Shown in pieces: positions 15,872 through 25,166 of a stretch of 64,000 nucleotides of DNA. The notes beneath the pieces are model-generated. The model ran no database searches. It was not told the DNA's origin and saw only the letters and a list, made by a program, of their open reading frames with translations. The stretch lies in contig NZ_JAEUAN010000027.1 in assembly GCF_019511445.1 (NCBI RefSeq), positions 1 through 64,000 on the forward strand, given 5' to 3'. The DNA comes from Aliirhizobium wenxiniae (lineage in GTDB: Bacteria; Pseudomonadota; Alphaproteobacteria; Rhizobiales; Rhizobiaceae). How positions within the stretch are numbered: position 1 is the stretch's first letter; each line of letters opens with the position of its first letter. The position numbers and the translations under genes are program-made.

Positions 15872-16783
15872 TTACTTGAGGAAGCCGTTTTTCTTCAGAA
15901 AATCTTCGGCGACGGTCTTGGCCGGTTCGCCGCCGACCTGAACGCGGCCGTTCAAATCCTGAAGGGTGACGAGATCGAGTTTTTCGAAAACCGGTTTCAG
16001 CAACTCGGCGATCTTCGGGTTCTTTTCGAGCGTTGCCTGCCGGATGATAGGTGCCGGCTGATAGACAGGCTGCACCTTCTTGTCGTCATCGAGCACGACG
16101 AGGCCGGAAGGAGCGATGCCGCCATCCGTGCCGTAGACCATCGCCGCATTGGCGCCGTTCGTCTGGTTGGCGGCCGCCGCGATCGTCGCAGCAGTGTCGC
16201 CGCCCGAAAGCGTGATCAGTTGTTCCGGCTTGAGCTTGAAGCCGTAGGTCGTCTGGAAGGCGGGGAGGGCTGCTGCCGAATTGACGAATTCGGATGATGC
16301 GGCAAGCACGATCTTGCCACCCCCGGCTATGAATTTGCCGAAATCGGAGAGTGTCTTCAGCTTATTCTCTTCCGCAACATCCTGGCGGACGGCGATGCCC
16401 CAGGTATTGTTGGCGGGAGAAGGCGTCAGCCAGACGATCTTGTTGGCGTCGAGATCGAGTTTCCTGACGGTCTCATAGGCCTGCGCCGGATCTTTCCAGG
16501 CAGGATCGTCTGCCTTTTCGAAGAAGAAGGCACCGTTGCCGGTATATTCCGGATAGATATCGATCTCGCCGGCCGTGATCGCTTTGCGCAGCACCGGTGT
16601 CGCACCGAGCTGGATGCGATCGGTCGCGTCGACATTATTAGCCTTCAGGACCGAGAGGATGATGTTGCCGAGGACGCCGCCCTCGGTGTCGATTTTCGAC
16701 GAGACGACGACCTGTGCCGACGCAGCCGTAGCGGTGAGCGACAAGGCGAGCAGAAGGCCTGCAAATTTTCCGGTGAGCGACAT
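15872..16783 (-). CDS. osmF: Osmoprotectant ABC transporter binding protein (OsmF/YehZ-like)
   Basis: The protein has 303 residues with a signal peptide ending near ATAASAQ (residue 23). The body has the OpuAC/ProX-type fold, with KIDTEGGVLGNII, GEIDIYPEYTGNG (the ligand-site region), NNTWGIAVRQD and a late AKTVAEDFLKKNGF. OsmF of E. coli is the periplasmic component of the YehZYXW betaine-type system. It is first in the leftward operon here, with GGGAAGC upstream of the ATG, and the 292-base gap to fdoG holds divergent promoters. Confidence 0.9.
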   Translation of the reverse strand: MSLTGKFAGLLLALSLTATAASAQVVVSSKIDTEGGVLGNIILSVLKANNVDATDRIQLGATPVLRKAITAGEIDIYPEYTGNGAFFFEKADDPAWKDPAQAYETVRKLDLDANKIVWLTPSPANNTWGIAVRQDVAEENKLKTLSDFGKFIAGGGKIVLAASSEFVNSAAALPAFQTTYGFKLKPEQLITLSGGDTAATIAAAANQTNGANAAMVYGTDGGIAPSGLVVLDDDKKVQPVYQPAPIIRQATLEKNPKIAELLKPVFEKLDLVTLQDLNGRVQVGGEPAKTVAEDFLKKNGFLK

Positions 16784-16979
16784 CCGAGCTTCCCTGGTTT
16801 TCTGGAACCGGCGGCAATGCCGGTGCGTTTGTTTGAGTGGTTCGCAAGAAAGCTAGAGCACGGCTCAAAAGTGTCGAGGAAGTTTCGACTGCAGAAAACG
16901 AAAAACGGAAAACCTTCGTCTTTTTATCGAGTTAAGGTGAAAATCGTTTTCCTGAAAGTTGTTTGTCGAAATCCGTCAC

Positions 16980-17044
16980 AATGTCGGCACCCGGGGCCGC
17001 CGTTGCCTTGACATGAGGTCGCTCAGGCATAATGTCGCACCCGG
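16980..17044. promoter_or_regulatory. Direct repeat upstream of the fdo operon
   Basis: AATGTCGGCACCCGG (16980-16994) and AATGTCGCACCCGG (17031-17044) differ by one inserted base and are 51 bp apart, ending 31 bases before fdoG. TTGACA at 17008-17013 and CATAAT at 17028-17033 lie between them, with a short 14-base spacer, so the repeats could be activator or repressor sites flanking or overlapping a promoter. No known regulator was matched. Confidence 0.4.
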
Positions 17045-17075
17045 TTCGTTCTATTAGAATGGAGAAAAGTTCACG

Positions 17076-20000
17076 ATGAATATGGACCTCTCAAGGCGCA
17101 GCTTTATGAAGCTGGCCGGGGCAGGGGTTGCGGCGACTTCCATTGGTGCGTTGGGTTTTGGCGAAGCTGAAGCCGCTGAAATCGCTCATGTGCGGCCATT
17201 CAAGCTGGCCACGACCACGGAAACCCGCCAAACCTGTCCTTACTGTTCCGTCGCCTGCGGCATCATCATCTACTCCAAGGGTGACGTGCGCAAGGGCGAC
17301 AAGGCGGAAGTCGTCCACATCGAAGGCGATGTCGACCATCCGACCAATCGCGGGACGCTCTGTCCCAAGGGGGCGGCCCTCAAGGACTTCGTGAAGTCCC
17401 CCACCCGCCTCCTTTACCCGATGCACCGCAAGCCTGGCTCGGACAAGTTCGAGCGCATGTCCTGGGACGAGGCTCTCGATCGCATTGCGCGGCTGATGAA
17501 GGACGACCGCGACGCCAACCTTCTCCTGAAGAACGAGAAGGGTCTGGACGTGAACCGCTGGACGACGACGGGCATGCTCGCAGCGTCGGCGACTTCCAAT
17601 GAAACGGCATGGGCGACCTTCAAGTTCGCCAAGTCGATAGGAATGGTCGGTTTCGACAATCAGGCACGCGTCTGACACGGCCCAACGGTGGCGAGTCTCG
17701 CCCCAACATTCGGCCGTGGCGCAATGACCAACGCCTGGACTGACATCAAGAATACCGACCTCGTCGTCGTCATGGGCGGCAACGCGGCGGAAGCACACCC
17801 CTGTGGTTTCAAGTGGGTGACGGAAGCAAAGGCCCATCGCGGTGCCAAGCTGATCGTCGTTGACCCGCGTTACACCCGCACGGCCTCCGTATCAGACTTC
17901 TATGCTCCGATCCGTCAGGGTTCGGACATCGCTTTCCTCAACGGCGTGATGAAGTACTGTATCGATAACGGCAAGGTGCAGTGGGACTACATGAAGGCGT
18001 TCACCAACGCGGCCTTCATCGTCAAGGACGGCTTTGGTTACAAGGACGGCCTGTTCACCGGCTACAACGAGGAAAAACGCGATTACGACCGCTCGACGTG
18101 GGATTACGTGATCGGCGAGGACGGCTTTGCCGTGACCGACCCGACGCTCGAACACCCGCGTTGCGTCTGGAACCTCTTGAAGGAGCATCTGGCTCCGTAC
18201 ACACCGGAACTGGTCGAACAGGTCTGCGGCACCCCGAAGGAAAAATTCCTGAAGGTGGCCGAAATGATCGCCGAATGCTCGTCGCCGACCAAGACGATGA
18301 CGTCCATGTACGCGCTCGGCTGGACCCAGCATTCCAAGGGTTCGCAGAACATCCGCGCCATGGCGATGCTGCAGCTGATCCTTGGCAATATGGGTGTACG
18401 CGGTGGCGGCATGAATGCCCTTCGCGGTCACTCGAACATTCAAGGATTGACCGACCTTGGCCTGATGTCGCACCTCCTCACCGGCTATCTGACGATGCCG
18501 AGCGAGAAGGACACCGACTTCGAGACCTATATGTCGACGCGTCAGTTCAAGCCGCTTCGTCCGGGTCAGACCAGCTACTGGCAGAACTACAGGAAGTTCA
18601 TGGTCTCCTTCCAGAAGGCCATGTGGGGCGACGCCGCGACAGCCGAAAATGGCTGGGCGTTCAACTACCTGCCCAAGCTCGACGTTCCGGCATACGATAT
18701 CCTTCGCATGTTCGAACTGATGAACAACGGCAAGGTCAACGGCTATCTCTGTCAGGGTTTCAACCCGATCCTCGCCTTCCCCAACAGGGCCAAGATCACG
18801 TCTTCGCTTTCCAAGCTGAAGTTCATGGTCACCATGGACCCACTGGAAACGGAAACCTCGCGTTTCTGGGAAAACCACGGCGACTTCAACGATGTGGATA
18901 CGGCGTCGATCAAGACCGAAGTGTTCCAGCTGCCGACGACCTGCTTTGCAGAGGAAGACGGCTCGCTGACCAATTCGGGCCGCTGGCTGCAGTGGCACTG
19001 GCAGGCAAGTTCGCCTCCGGGCGAAGCCAAGCATGACAGCTGGATCGTTGCGCAGATCTTCCTGCGCATGCGTGAACTCTATCGCAAGGAAGGCGGCGCC
19101 TTCCCCGATCCGATCCTCAACCTTACGTGGGATTACGAGGACGAGAACGAACCAACGGCAGAAGAGCTGGCGAAGGAGATCAACGGCCGCGCGCTTTCCG
19201 ATCTCATGGACCCGACCGATCCGACCAAGGTTCTCGTTGCCGCCGGCAAGCAGGTGGTCAACTTCTCGCAGCTCAAGGACGATGGCTCCACCATGTCCGG
19301 CTGCTGGATCTATTCCGGCTGCTGGAACGAGCAGGGCAACAATATGGGCCGTCGTGACAACCACGATCCGGACGAAACCGGCGCCTATCTGGGCTGGACC
19401 TTCGCCTGGCCGCTGAACCGCCGCACGCTCTACAACCGTGCGTCTGCGGACATCAACGGCAAGCCCTGGGATCCCTCGCGCAAGCTGCTGGAATGGGATG
19501 GTGCCAAGTGGACCGGTTATGACATTCCCGACATTTCGCCGACGGCGAAACCACAGGATGTCGGCCCGTTCATCATGAACCAGGAAGGCGTGTCACGTCT
19601 GTTCGCGCGCGGCATGATGCGTGACGGTCCGTTCCCGGCTCATATGGAGCCGTTCGAAAGTCCGGTCGAGAACGTCTTCAACCGCAAAATGCGCGGCAAC
19701 CCGGTTGCCCGCGTGTTCGCATCGGACGCAGCCCAGCTCGGCACATCGGCGGAGTTCCCCTATGCGGCGACCTCCTACCGTCTGACCGAACATTTCCATT
19801 ACTGGACGAAGCACAACCGGGTGAACTCGGCGCTTCAGCCGGAATTCTTCGTGGAAATTTCGGAAGAGCTAGCAGCGGAAAAAAAGATCGAACATGGCGG
19901 CTGGGTCCGCGTGTGGTCGAAACGTGGTTCGGTAAAGGCCAAGGCCGTGGTGACGAAGCGCATCCGGCCCCTCATCTGTGACGGAAAGCCGGTTCATATC

Positions 20001-20171
20001 GTCGGCATCCCGCTGCACTGGGGCTTTACCGGCTCGGCGAAAAAGGGCTTTGGCCCCAACTCGCTCGCAGCCTTTGTCGGTGACGCCAATATCGAGACCC
20101 CGGAATCGAAGGCGTTCCTCGTCAATATCGAACCCTCGACCGCACCCAAGGACAAGGAGGTGAACGTCTGA
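17076..20171 (+). CDS. fdoG: Formate dehydrogenase-O/N alpha subunit, selenoprotein (UGA = Sec200)
   Basis: The gene is read as 1031 residues, with the TGA at 17673-17675 as selenocysteine 200. The context before it (FDNQARV) and after it (HGPTVASLAPTFGRGAMT) is that of E. coli FdnG/FdoG around Sec196. It is the periplasmic molybdenum/tungsten bis-MGD subunit that oxidises formate to CO2. A twin-arginine signal lies at residues 5-11 (SRRSFMK). Four cysteines near residues 53-91 (CPYCSVAC, then TLCPKG) bind a [4Fe-4S] cluster. A standard gene caller would split it into 199-residue and 827-residue pieces; both are one gene. It overlaps fdoH in TGATG. The insertion machinery (selA, selB, selC, selD) lies downstream. 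Confidence 0.97.
17673..17718 (+). promoter_or_regulatory. Bacterial SECIS element for Sec200 of fdoG
   Basis: Directly after the TGA, CACGGCC (17676-17682) pairs over 7 bp with GGCCGTG (17712-17718). An inner stem GGCGA/TCGCC (17690-17702) is capped by GTC, giving the GU-containing apical loop that the SelB C-terminus reads. The position and loop resemble those of E. coli fdnG and fdhF. Confidence 0.9.
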
Positions 20172-21163
20172 TGGCCAATACCATGGACAGCCCACGCACC
20201 GCCGTCAGCAATCCGCCGGTGCAGCCGATGGAAACCAACCTGACGCAGCGCGACCTCATCCGTCGCTCCGCAACATCCGAGCTGCCGAACCCTGAGCGGC
20301 AGCTCACCCCCGTCGCAAAGCTCATCGACGTGTCGAAATGCATCGGCTGCAAGGCCTGCCAGTCGGCCTGTGTGGAGTGGAACGACACCAATCCTGCCGT
20401 CGGCGAAAATGTCGGGGTCTACACGAACCCACACGACCTGACCGCCGACATGTTCACGCTCATGCGGTTTACCGAATGGGTGAACCCGGAGACCGACAAT
20501 CTGGAATGGCTGATCCGCAAGGACGGCTGCATGCATTGTGCCGATCCGGGCTGTCTGAAGGCCTGCCCGGCGCCGGGTGCGATCGTGCAGTATTCCAACG
20601 GCATCGTCGACTTCGTCCACGACAACTGCATCGGCTGCGGCTATTGCGTGAAGGGCTGTCCCTTCAACATTCCCCGCATCTCGAAGGCGGATCACAAGGC
20701 GTATAAATGCACGCTCTGTTCCGACCGTGTTGCCGTCGGTCAGGGCCCGGCCTGCGCAAAAGCCTGTCCCACCCAGGCGATTGTCTTCGGCACCAAGGAA
20801 GACATGAAGAAACATGCGGAAGGCCGCATCGCTGACCTGAAGTCACGCGGTTACGCCAATGCCGGTCTTTATGATCCGCCGGGTGTCGGCGGCACGCATG
20901 TCATGTACGTGCTGCACCACAACGACAAGCCGCATATCTATGCCGACCTGCCGGATAATCCGGCCATTTCCGCCGTCGTGCAGACGTGGAAGGGCGCGAC
21001 CAAATATGCCGGCCTTGCTGTCATGGGTCTGGCCGCTGCCGGCACCATCCTGCATGGCCTGTTCGCCAAGGCCAACCGCGTGTCCAAGCACGAGGAGGAA
21101 GAGGCGAAGGAACTGGTCGACGAAAGCGTCGAGCATGCTGAAAAGCGCGAGGAGGATGCCTGA
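20171..21163 (+). CDS. fdoH: Formate dehydrogenase iron-sulfur (beta) subunit
   Basis: The protein has 330 residues with four ferredoxin-type cysteine groups for four [4Fe-4S] clusters (CIGCKACQSAC, CMHCADPGCLKAC, CIGCGYCVKGC and CTLC...CAKAC). One membrane helix near residues 279-298 (YAGLAVMGLAAAGTILHGLF) anchors the periplasmic dimer. It passes electrons from FdoG to the cytochrome b subunit. The start overlaps the fdoG stop in TGATG and its own stop overlaps fdoI the same way, so the three subunits are translationally coupled. Confidence 0.96.
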   Translation: MANTMDSPRTAVSNPPVQPMETNLTQRDLIRRSATSELPNPERQLTPVAKLIDVSKCIGCKACQSACVEWNDTNPAVGENVGVYTNPHDLTADMFTLMRFTEWVNPETDNLEWLIRKDGCMHCADPGCLKACPAPGAIVQYSNGIVDFVHDNCIGCGYCVKGCPFNIPRISKADHKAYKCTLCSDRVAVGQGPACAKACPTQAIVFGTKEDMKKHAEGRIADLKSRGYANAGLYDPPGVGGTHVMYVLHHNDKPHIYADLPDNPAISAVVQTWKGATKYAGLAVMGLAAAGTILHGLFAKANRVSKHEEEEAKELVDESVEHAEKREEDA

Positions 21164-21879
21164 TGAGCACGCCTGCCAACACCGCACAGCCAAAAACCAG
21201 CCCCGTCAAAACCGGGGCTGAGGACTCGATCCGTCGCGGCCCGCCTGTCGAGGTGGTCCGTTACGGACCCGGCAAACGCATCAACCACTGGGTGACGGCG
21301 ATCAGCCTGATCCTGTTGCTGCTCTCCGGCCTTGCCATGTTCCACCCATCCCTGTTCTTCCTCACCGAACTTTTCGGCGGCGGGCAGATGACACGCTGGA
21401 TTCATCCGTGGATCGGCGTCGTTCTGTTCATCTCCTTCTTCATCCTGTTCGCACAGTTGTGGAAGCTGAACCTGCCGAACAGGGACGACGTGCAGTGGGC
21501 CTCGCAGATCTCCGACGTGATCAGTGGCCATGAGGAAAACCTGCCGGAACTCGGCAAATATAATGCCGGCCAAAAATTCATCTTCTGGGGCATGGCGGCC
21601 CTCATCATCGTGCTGATCGTTACCGGCATCATGGCGTGGGAACAGTATTTTGGTCACCTGACGAGCATTCCGGCGCAGCGTATCGCGTTGCTTCTGCATT
21701 CGCTCGCAGCCGTCGCCATCATTCTGGTCTTCATCCTGCACGTCTATGCGGCCATCTGGACGCGCGGCACCATCAGGGCGATGACCCGGGGCACCGTGAC
21801 CGGCGGCTGGGCATGGCGTCACCACCGCAAGTGGCTGAAGGACATGGCTGGACGCGGCCGGATTGATTCGACAAAATAA
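21163..21879 (+). CDS. fdoI: Formate dehydrogenase cytochrome b556 (gamma) subunit
   Basis: The protein has 238 residues and four membrane helices. Haem-ligand histidines are seen in RINHWVTAISL, RWIHPWIGVV and, late, LLLHSLAAVA with ILHVYAAIW. It takes electrons from FdoH across the membrane to the quinone pool. It is somewhat longer than E. coli FdoI (211) because of a polar N-terminal extension of about 30 residues. A strong terminator follows 16 bases after the stop. Confidence 0.95.
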   Translation: MSTPANTAQPKTSPVKTGAEDSIRRGPPVEVVRYGPGKRINHWVTAISLILLLLSGLAMFHPSLFFLTELFGGGQMTRWIHPWIGVVLFISFFILFAQLWKLNLPNRDDVQWASQISDVISGHEENLPELGKYNAGQKFIFWGMAALIIVLIVTGIMAWEQYFGHLTSIPAQRIALLLHSLAAVAIILVFILHVYAAIWTRGTIRAMTRGTVTGGWAWRHHRKWLKDMAGRGRIDSTK

Positions 21880-21894
21880 CGTCGATGACGACAG

Positions 21895-21926
21895 AACCGC
21901 GCGCCCGCTTTTCGGCGCGCGGTTTT
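21895..21926 (+). terminator. Rho-independent terminator after fdoGHI
   Basis: AACCGCGCGCC (21895-21905) pairs over 11 bp with GGCGCGCGGTT (21914-21924), followed by TTTT. It separates the structural genes from fdhE and the sel genes, so the latter need readthrough or their own promoter in the 90 bases before fdhE. Confidence 0.85.
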
Positions 21927-22017
21927 AAAAAAGTAATCCCGAATTGCATATCGCGTGCCATCAAGGCCGATATGTTTGATGAGAGAAAGCTGTGGCCGGT
22001 CGGCCCTGCGAGGTTTT

Positions 22018-22950
22018 ATGTCCGCATCTTCCATTCAGCCCGATCCCTCGATGATCGGCGGCATTGCCAAGGCACCCTTTGCCCTGATGCCGAACCCGGC
22101 ACGCTTCTTCTCTGAACGCGCCACCCGTTTCCAGATCCTCGCCGAGACAAGCAATCTTGGCCCCTATCTGAAATTCCTGAGCGCCATCGCCGCCCTGCAG
22201 GCAGAGCTGATTGCCGAGCTTCCACCGGTCGTCCCGGTCGATGCCGATCAGGTGTCGCGTGCCCGCGAAAACACCATGCCGCCGATCGATCGCGCCGCCA
22301 TGGTGAAAAGCGACGACTACCGCCAGACGCTCGCCCTCTTCCTGGAGCGCGCCGAAACCATCGAAAAACCGGCAGCCGCGCAACAGGCACTCGAAGCCGT
22401 CGCCGCCGCCGGTGAAGACACGCTCGACTGGATGATCGGCAATGTGATCGCCGACACGATGCCGGTCGAGGGCTTGGCTCACCACCTTTATATCGCCGCC
22501 GCCACGCAGGTTCACGCGGCACGCCTCGCAGCCGGTCTGGACGCCTTGAAGCTCGTGCCCGTCGCTCCCGGTGTCTGCCCCTCCTGCGGCGGCAAGCCGG
22601 TCGGCTCGATGGTGATCGGCGTTCAGGGTGCGGAAGGGGCGCGTTATGCCTGCTGCGCCGGTTGCGCCACGATGTGGAACGAGGTGCGTGTAAAATGCAT
22701 CGCCTGCGGCACCACCAAGGGCGTCGGTTACCGCGCCGTCGAGATCGAAGGTGATCCCGAAGGCAAGACCGCCGTCATCAAGGCCGAAGTCTGCGACGAG
22801 TGCAAAAGCTGGACAAAGATCCTCTACCAGAACAAGAACCCGTCGCTGGAAATCATCGCCGATGATGTCGCAAGCCTCGGCCTCGACCTTCTGATGAAGG
22901 ACAGCGAATATAGACGTGCCGGTTTCGATCCCTTCCTCGTGGGGTACTGA
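22018..22950 (+). CDS. fdhE: Formate dehydrogenase accessory protein FdhE
   Basis: The protein has 310 residues (E. coli FdhE 309). FdhE is a cytoplasmic rubredoxin-like chaperone needed for active respiratory formate dehydrogenases and binds the catalytic subunit before Tat export. Its CxxC pairs are seen in the C-terminal half: CPSCGGKP, CCAGCATMW, CIACGTTKG and CDECKSW. The ATG at 22018 follows CGAGG and gives the family length; the frame is open back to 21955. selA begins 4 bases after the stop. Confidence 0.93.
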   Translation: MSASSIQPDPSMIGGIAKAPFALMPNPARFFSERATRFQILAETSNLGPYLKFLSAIAALQAELIAELPPVVPVDADQVSRARENTMPPIDRAAMVKSDDYRQTLALFLERAETIEKPAAAQQALEAVAAAGEDTLDWMIGNVIADTMPVEGLAHHLYIAAATQVHAARLAAGLDALKLVPVAPGVCPSCGGKPVGSMVIGVQGAEGARYACCAGCATMWNEVRVKCIACGTTKGVGYRAVEIEGDPEGKTAVIKAEVCDECKSWTKILYQNKNPSLEIIADDVASLGLDLLMKDSEYRRAGFDPFLVGY

Positions 22951-22954
22951 GATC

Positions 22955-24355
22955 ATGGCGGACCTCTCGAGCTTGCGCCACCTCCCCTCGGTGGACCAGA
23001 TTTTGAAAGCACCGGAAACGGCGCCGCTTCTGGACACCTATGGACGCGCCAGTGTCACGGAAGAACTGCGCGCACTGCTCGACGAGATCCGCACCGCCAT
23101 GCGCGGCGGCGCGCTTCTGCCGGATATGGCTGCCATCCTCGCCTCGCTCACCAGCAAACTGGATTATGCTAACCGCTCCAACCTGCGCCCGCTGATCAAC
23201 CTCACCGGCACCGTGCTGCACACCAATCTCGGTCGCGCACTACTGGCTGAGGAAGCGGTGAAGGCCGCCGTTGACGCCATGCGCGAGGCGGCAGCGCTTG
23301 AATTCGACCTCGACACCGGCAAGCGCGGCGAACGCGACAGCCATCTGCGCGAGCTTCTTTGCGATCTGACCGGCGCGGAAGACGCCACCATCGTCAACAA
23401 CAATGCCGCCGCCGTGCTGATTGCGCTGAACGCCGTGGGTGCGGGCCGTCAGGTGATCGTGTCGCGCGGCGAACTGATCGAGATCGGCGGCGCTTTCCGC
23501 ATGCCCGACATCATGGAACGCGCCGGTGTAAAACTGGTCGAAGTCGGCACCACCAACCGCACACACCCGAAGGACTACCGCAACGCCATAAGCGAAGAGA
23601 CCGCGCTGATCTTGAAGGTGCACACCTCCAACTACCGCATCGAAGGTTTTACCGCCGAAGTGCCGGGTGCCGAGCTGGCAAAAATCGCCAAGGATGCGGA
23701 TGTGGCACTGCTGAACGATCTCGGTTCCGGCACGCTGGTGGACCTCTCCCAATACGGACTTGCCCGCGAACCGACCGTGCGCGAAGCGGTCGCCGAGGGT
23801 GCGGACCTGGTCACTTTCTCCGGCGACAAGCTATTGGGTGGCCCGCAGGCCGGTTTCATCGTCGGCCGCAAGAATCTGATCGCCGAAATCAACCGCAACC
23901 CGCTAAAACGAGCTTTGCGCGTCGACAAGATCCGCATCGCCGCCCTTGCCGCGACCTTAAAACTCTATCGCGACCCGGATCGTCTGGGCGAACGCCTGCC
24001 GACCCTGCGCATGCTCTCACGCCGCCAGAGCGACATCGCCGAACAGGCAGAACGCCTCCTGCCGCATGTCTCCGAAACGCTGACGAAATTCGGCTACATG
24101 GTGGAAACCTGCCGCTGCTCCAGCCAGATCGGCTCCGGCGCACTGCCGGTCGATACCATCCCCAGCGCCGGGCTTAGCATCAGCCACGCCAGCGGCAGTG
24201 CGCTCGAAAAACTGAGCGCCGCCTTCCGCGCCCTGCCACGCCCGATCCTCGGGCATATCCGCGATGGCGCGCTCACCCTCGACCTGCGCTGCCTGAATGA
24301 CGAAACCGCCCTGCTTTCCAGCCTTTCGCATGTGAAATCCGATGCGCTGGCTTGA
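22955..24355 (+). CDS. selA: L-seryl-tRNA(Sec) selenium transferase SelA
   Basis: The protein has 466 residues (E. coli SelA 463). It is a PLP enzyme that converts seryl-tRNA(Sec) to selenocysteyl-tRNA(Sec) using selenophosphate from SelD. The N-terminal tRNA-contacting domain comes first (LPSVDQIL). The PLP lysine is in FSGDKLLGGPQAG, preceded by LLNDLGSGTLVDL. The start at 22955, just after the fdhE stop, is the family start; an in-frame ATG at 22916 lies inside fdhE. The 3' end overlaps the next gene by 14 bases. Confidence 0.96.
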   Translation: MADLSSLRHLPSVDQILKAPETAPLLDTYGRASVTEELRALLDEIRTAMRGGALLPDMAAILASLTSKLDYANRSNLRPLINLTGTVLHTNLGRALLAEEAVKAAVDAMREAAALEFDLDTGKRGERDSHLRELLCDLTGAEDATIVNNNAAAVLIALNAVGAGRQVIVSRGELIEIGGAFRMPDIMERAGVKLVEVGTTNRTHPKDYRNAISEETALILKVHTSNYRIEGFTAEVPGAELAKIAKDADVALLNDLGSGTLVDLSQYGLAREPTVREAVAEGADLVTFSGDKLLGGPQAGFIVGRKNLIAEINRNPLKRALRVDKIRIAALAATLKLYRDPDRLGERLPTLRMLSRRQSDIAEQAERLLPHVSETLTKFGYMVETCRCSSQIGSGALPVDTIPSAGLSISHASGSALEKLSAAFRALPRPILGHIRDGALTLDLRCLNDETALLSSLSHVKSDALA

Positions 24356-25166
24356 TCGTTTTCGTCGCAGCACCACTGAGCCCACACCGATCGCCGACCC
24401 GACGACAGAGCAGATGGACGCCGCCCTGACTGCCGCCAAGGCCGGTGATTACGACGCAGCCCTTGCCCTGTGGGAACCGCTCGCCCGCGCCGGAAATGCG
24501 CGTGCGCAAAACAATATCGGCGCCTGTTTCGCCGAAGGTCTTGGTGTGCCCTCCGACCGGCCACTGGCGCTGAAATGGCTGACACTCTCCGCTGACGCCG
24601 GCGATCCTGTCGGCCAGCGCAATTGCGCAGCCTTCCACATGCAGGGGTCAGATGCCACAGGCTCCGACGCGGACCCGACCAAGGCGGCAAAACTCTATCG
24701 TCTCGCCGCCGAACAGGGAGATGCCCCCTCACAGGACATGCTGAGTTGGTTGCTGCTCGAAGGCGAGATCATCCCCGCCGTTCCGGCCGAAGCGAAACTC
24801 TGGGCAGAACGGGCAGCCGAAGGTGGCGTTGCCGCTTCAATGACCCGTCTCGGCATGCTCTACCACAATGCCCTAGGCGTTGATCGCGATCCGGCCAAGG
24901 CCGTCTTCTGGTGGCGCAAGGGCGCGGAAGACGGGGACGCGGATGCGCAGGCCATGCTCGGCGCCGCGTGTCATATGGGCGCCGGCATGCCGGTCGATCG
25001 CGTCGCTGCTCTCGCATGGCTGATCCGCGCCATGAACGGCGGCAGCGCACTCGCCCAACCCTTTCTGGCACCCGTGCGTGAAAACCTTTCGCCTGCGGAA
25101 ACAACCGAAGCCGAACGCCGTGCAAAACTGCCGCTGGCAGACATGATCGCGGAGGCAAAACCATGA
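24342..25166 (+). CDS. Sel1-like repeat protein between selA and selB
   Basis: The protein has 274 residues built of about five Sel1-like (SLR/TPR-type) helical repeats. Copies of the A-x-x-x-x-x-A-A-x-x-G pattern are seen, for example ALKWLTLSADAGDPVGQ, AAKLYRLAAEQGDAPSQ, AVFWWRKGAEDGDADAQ and ALAWLIRAMNGGSALAQ. No signal peptide is evident, so it is probably cytoplasmic. SLR proteins act as scaffolds for protein complexes; the name comes from the worm gene sel-1 and has nothing to do with selenium. Still, it overlaps selA by 14 bases and shares ATGA with selB, so it is made together with the Sec machinery. Its role is unknown; a scaffold for SelA/SelB/formate dehydrogenase assembly is one guess. 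Confidence 0.9.
   Translation: MRWLDRFRRSTTEPTPIADPTTEQMDAALTAAKAGDYDAALALWEPLARAGNARAQNNIGACFAEGLGVPSDRPLALKWLTLSADAGDPVGQRNCAAFHMQGSDATGSDADPTKAAKLYRLAAEQGDAPSQDMLSWLLLEGEIIPAVPAEAKLWAERAAEGGVAASMTRLGMLYHNALGVDRDPAKAVFWWRKGAEDGDADAQAMLGAACHMGAGMPVDRVAALAWLIRAMNGGSALAQPFLAPVRENLSPAETTEAERRAKLPLADMIAEAKP

Noticed and set aside
17673..17675. In-frame stop splitting the formate dehydrogenase alpha gene, suggesting a pseudogene
   Set aside because: The position equals the known selenocysteine codon, a SECIS hairpin follows, and selA, selB, selC and selD are all present.
17892..19364. 490-codon frame opposite fdoG
   Set aside because: Shadow of the conserved selenoprotein gene.
24342..25166. 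Reading the Sel1-repeat name as evidence of a selenium function
   Set aside because: Sel1 is named after the worm gene sel-1. Only the position, not the family, links it to selenium.
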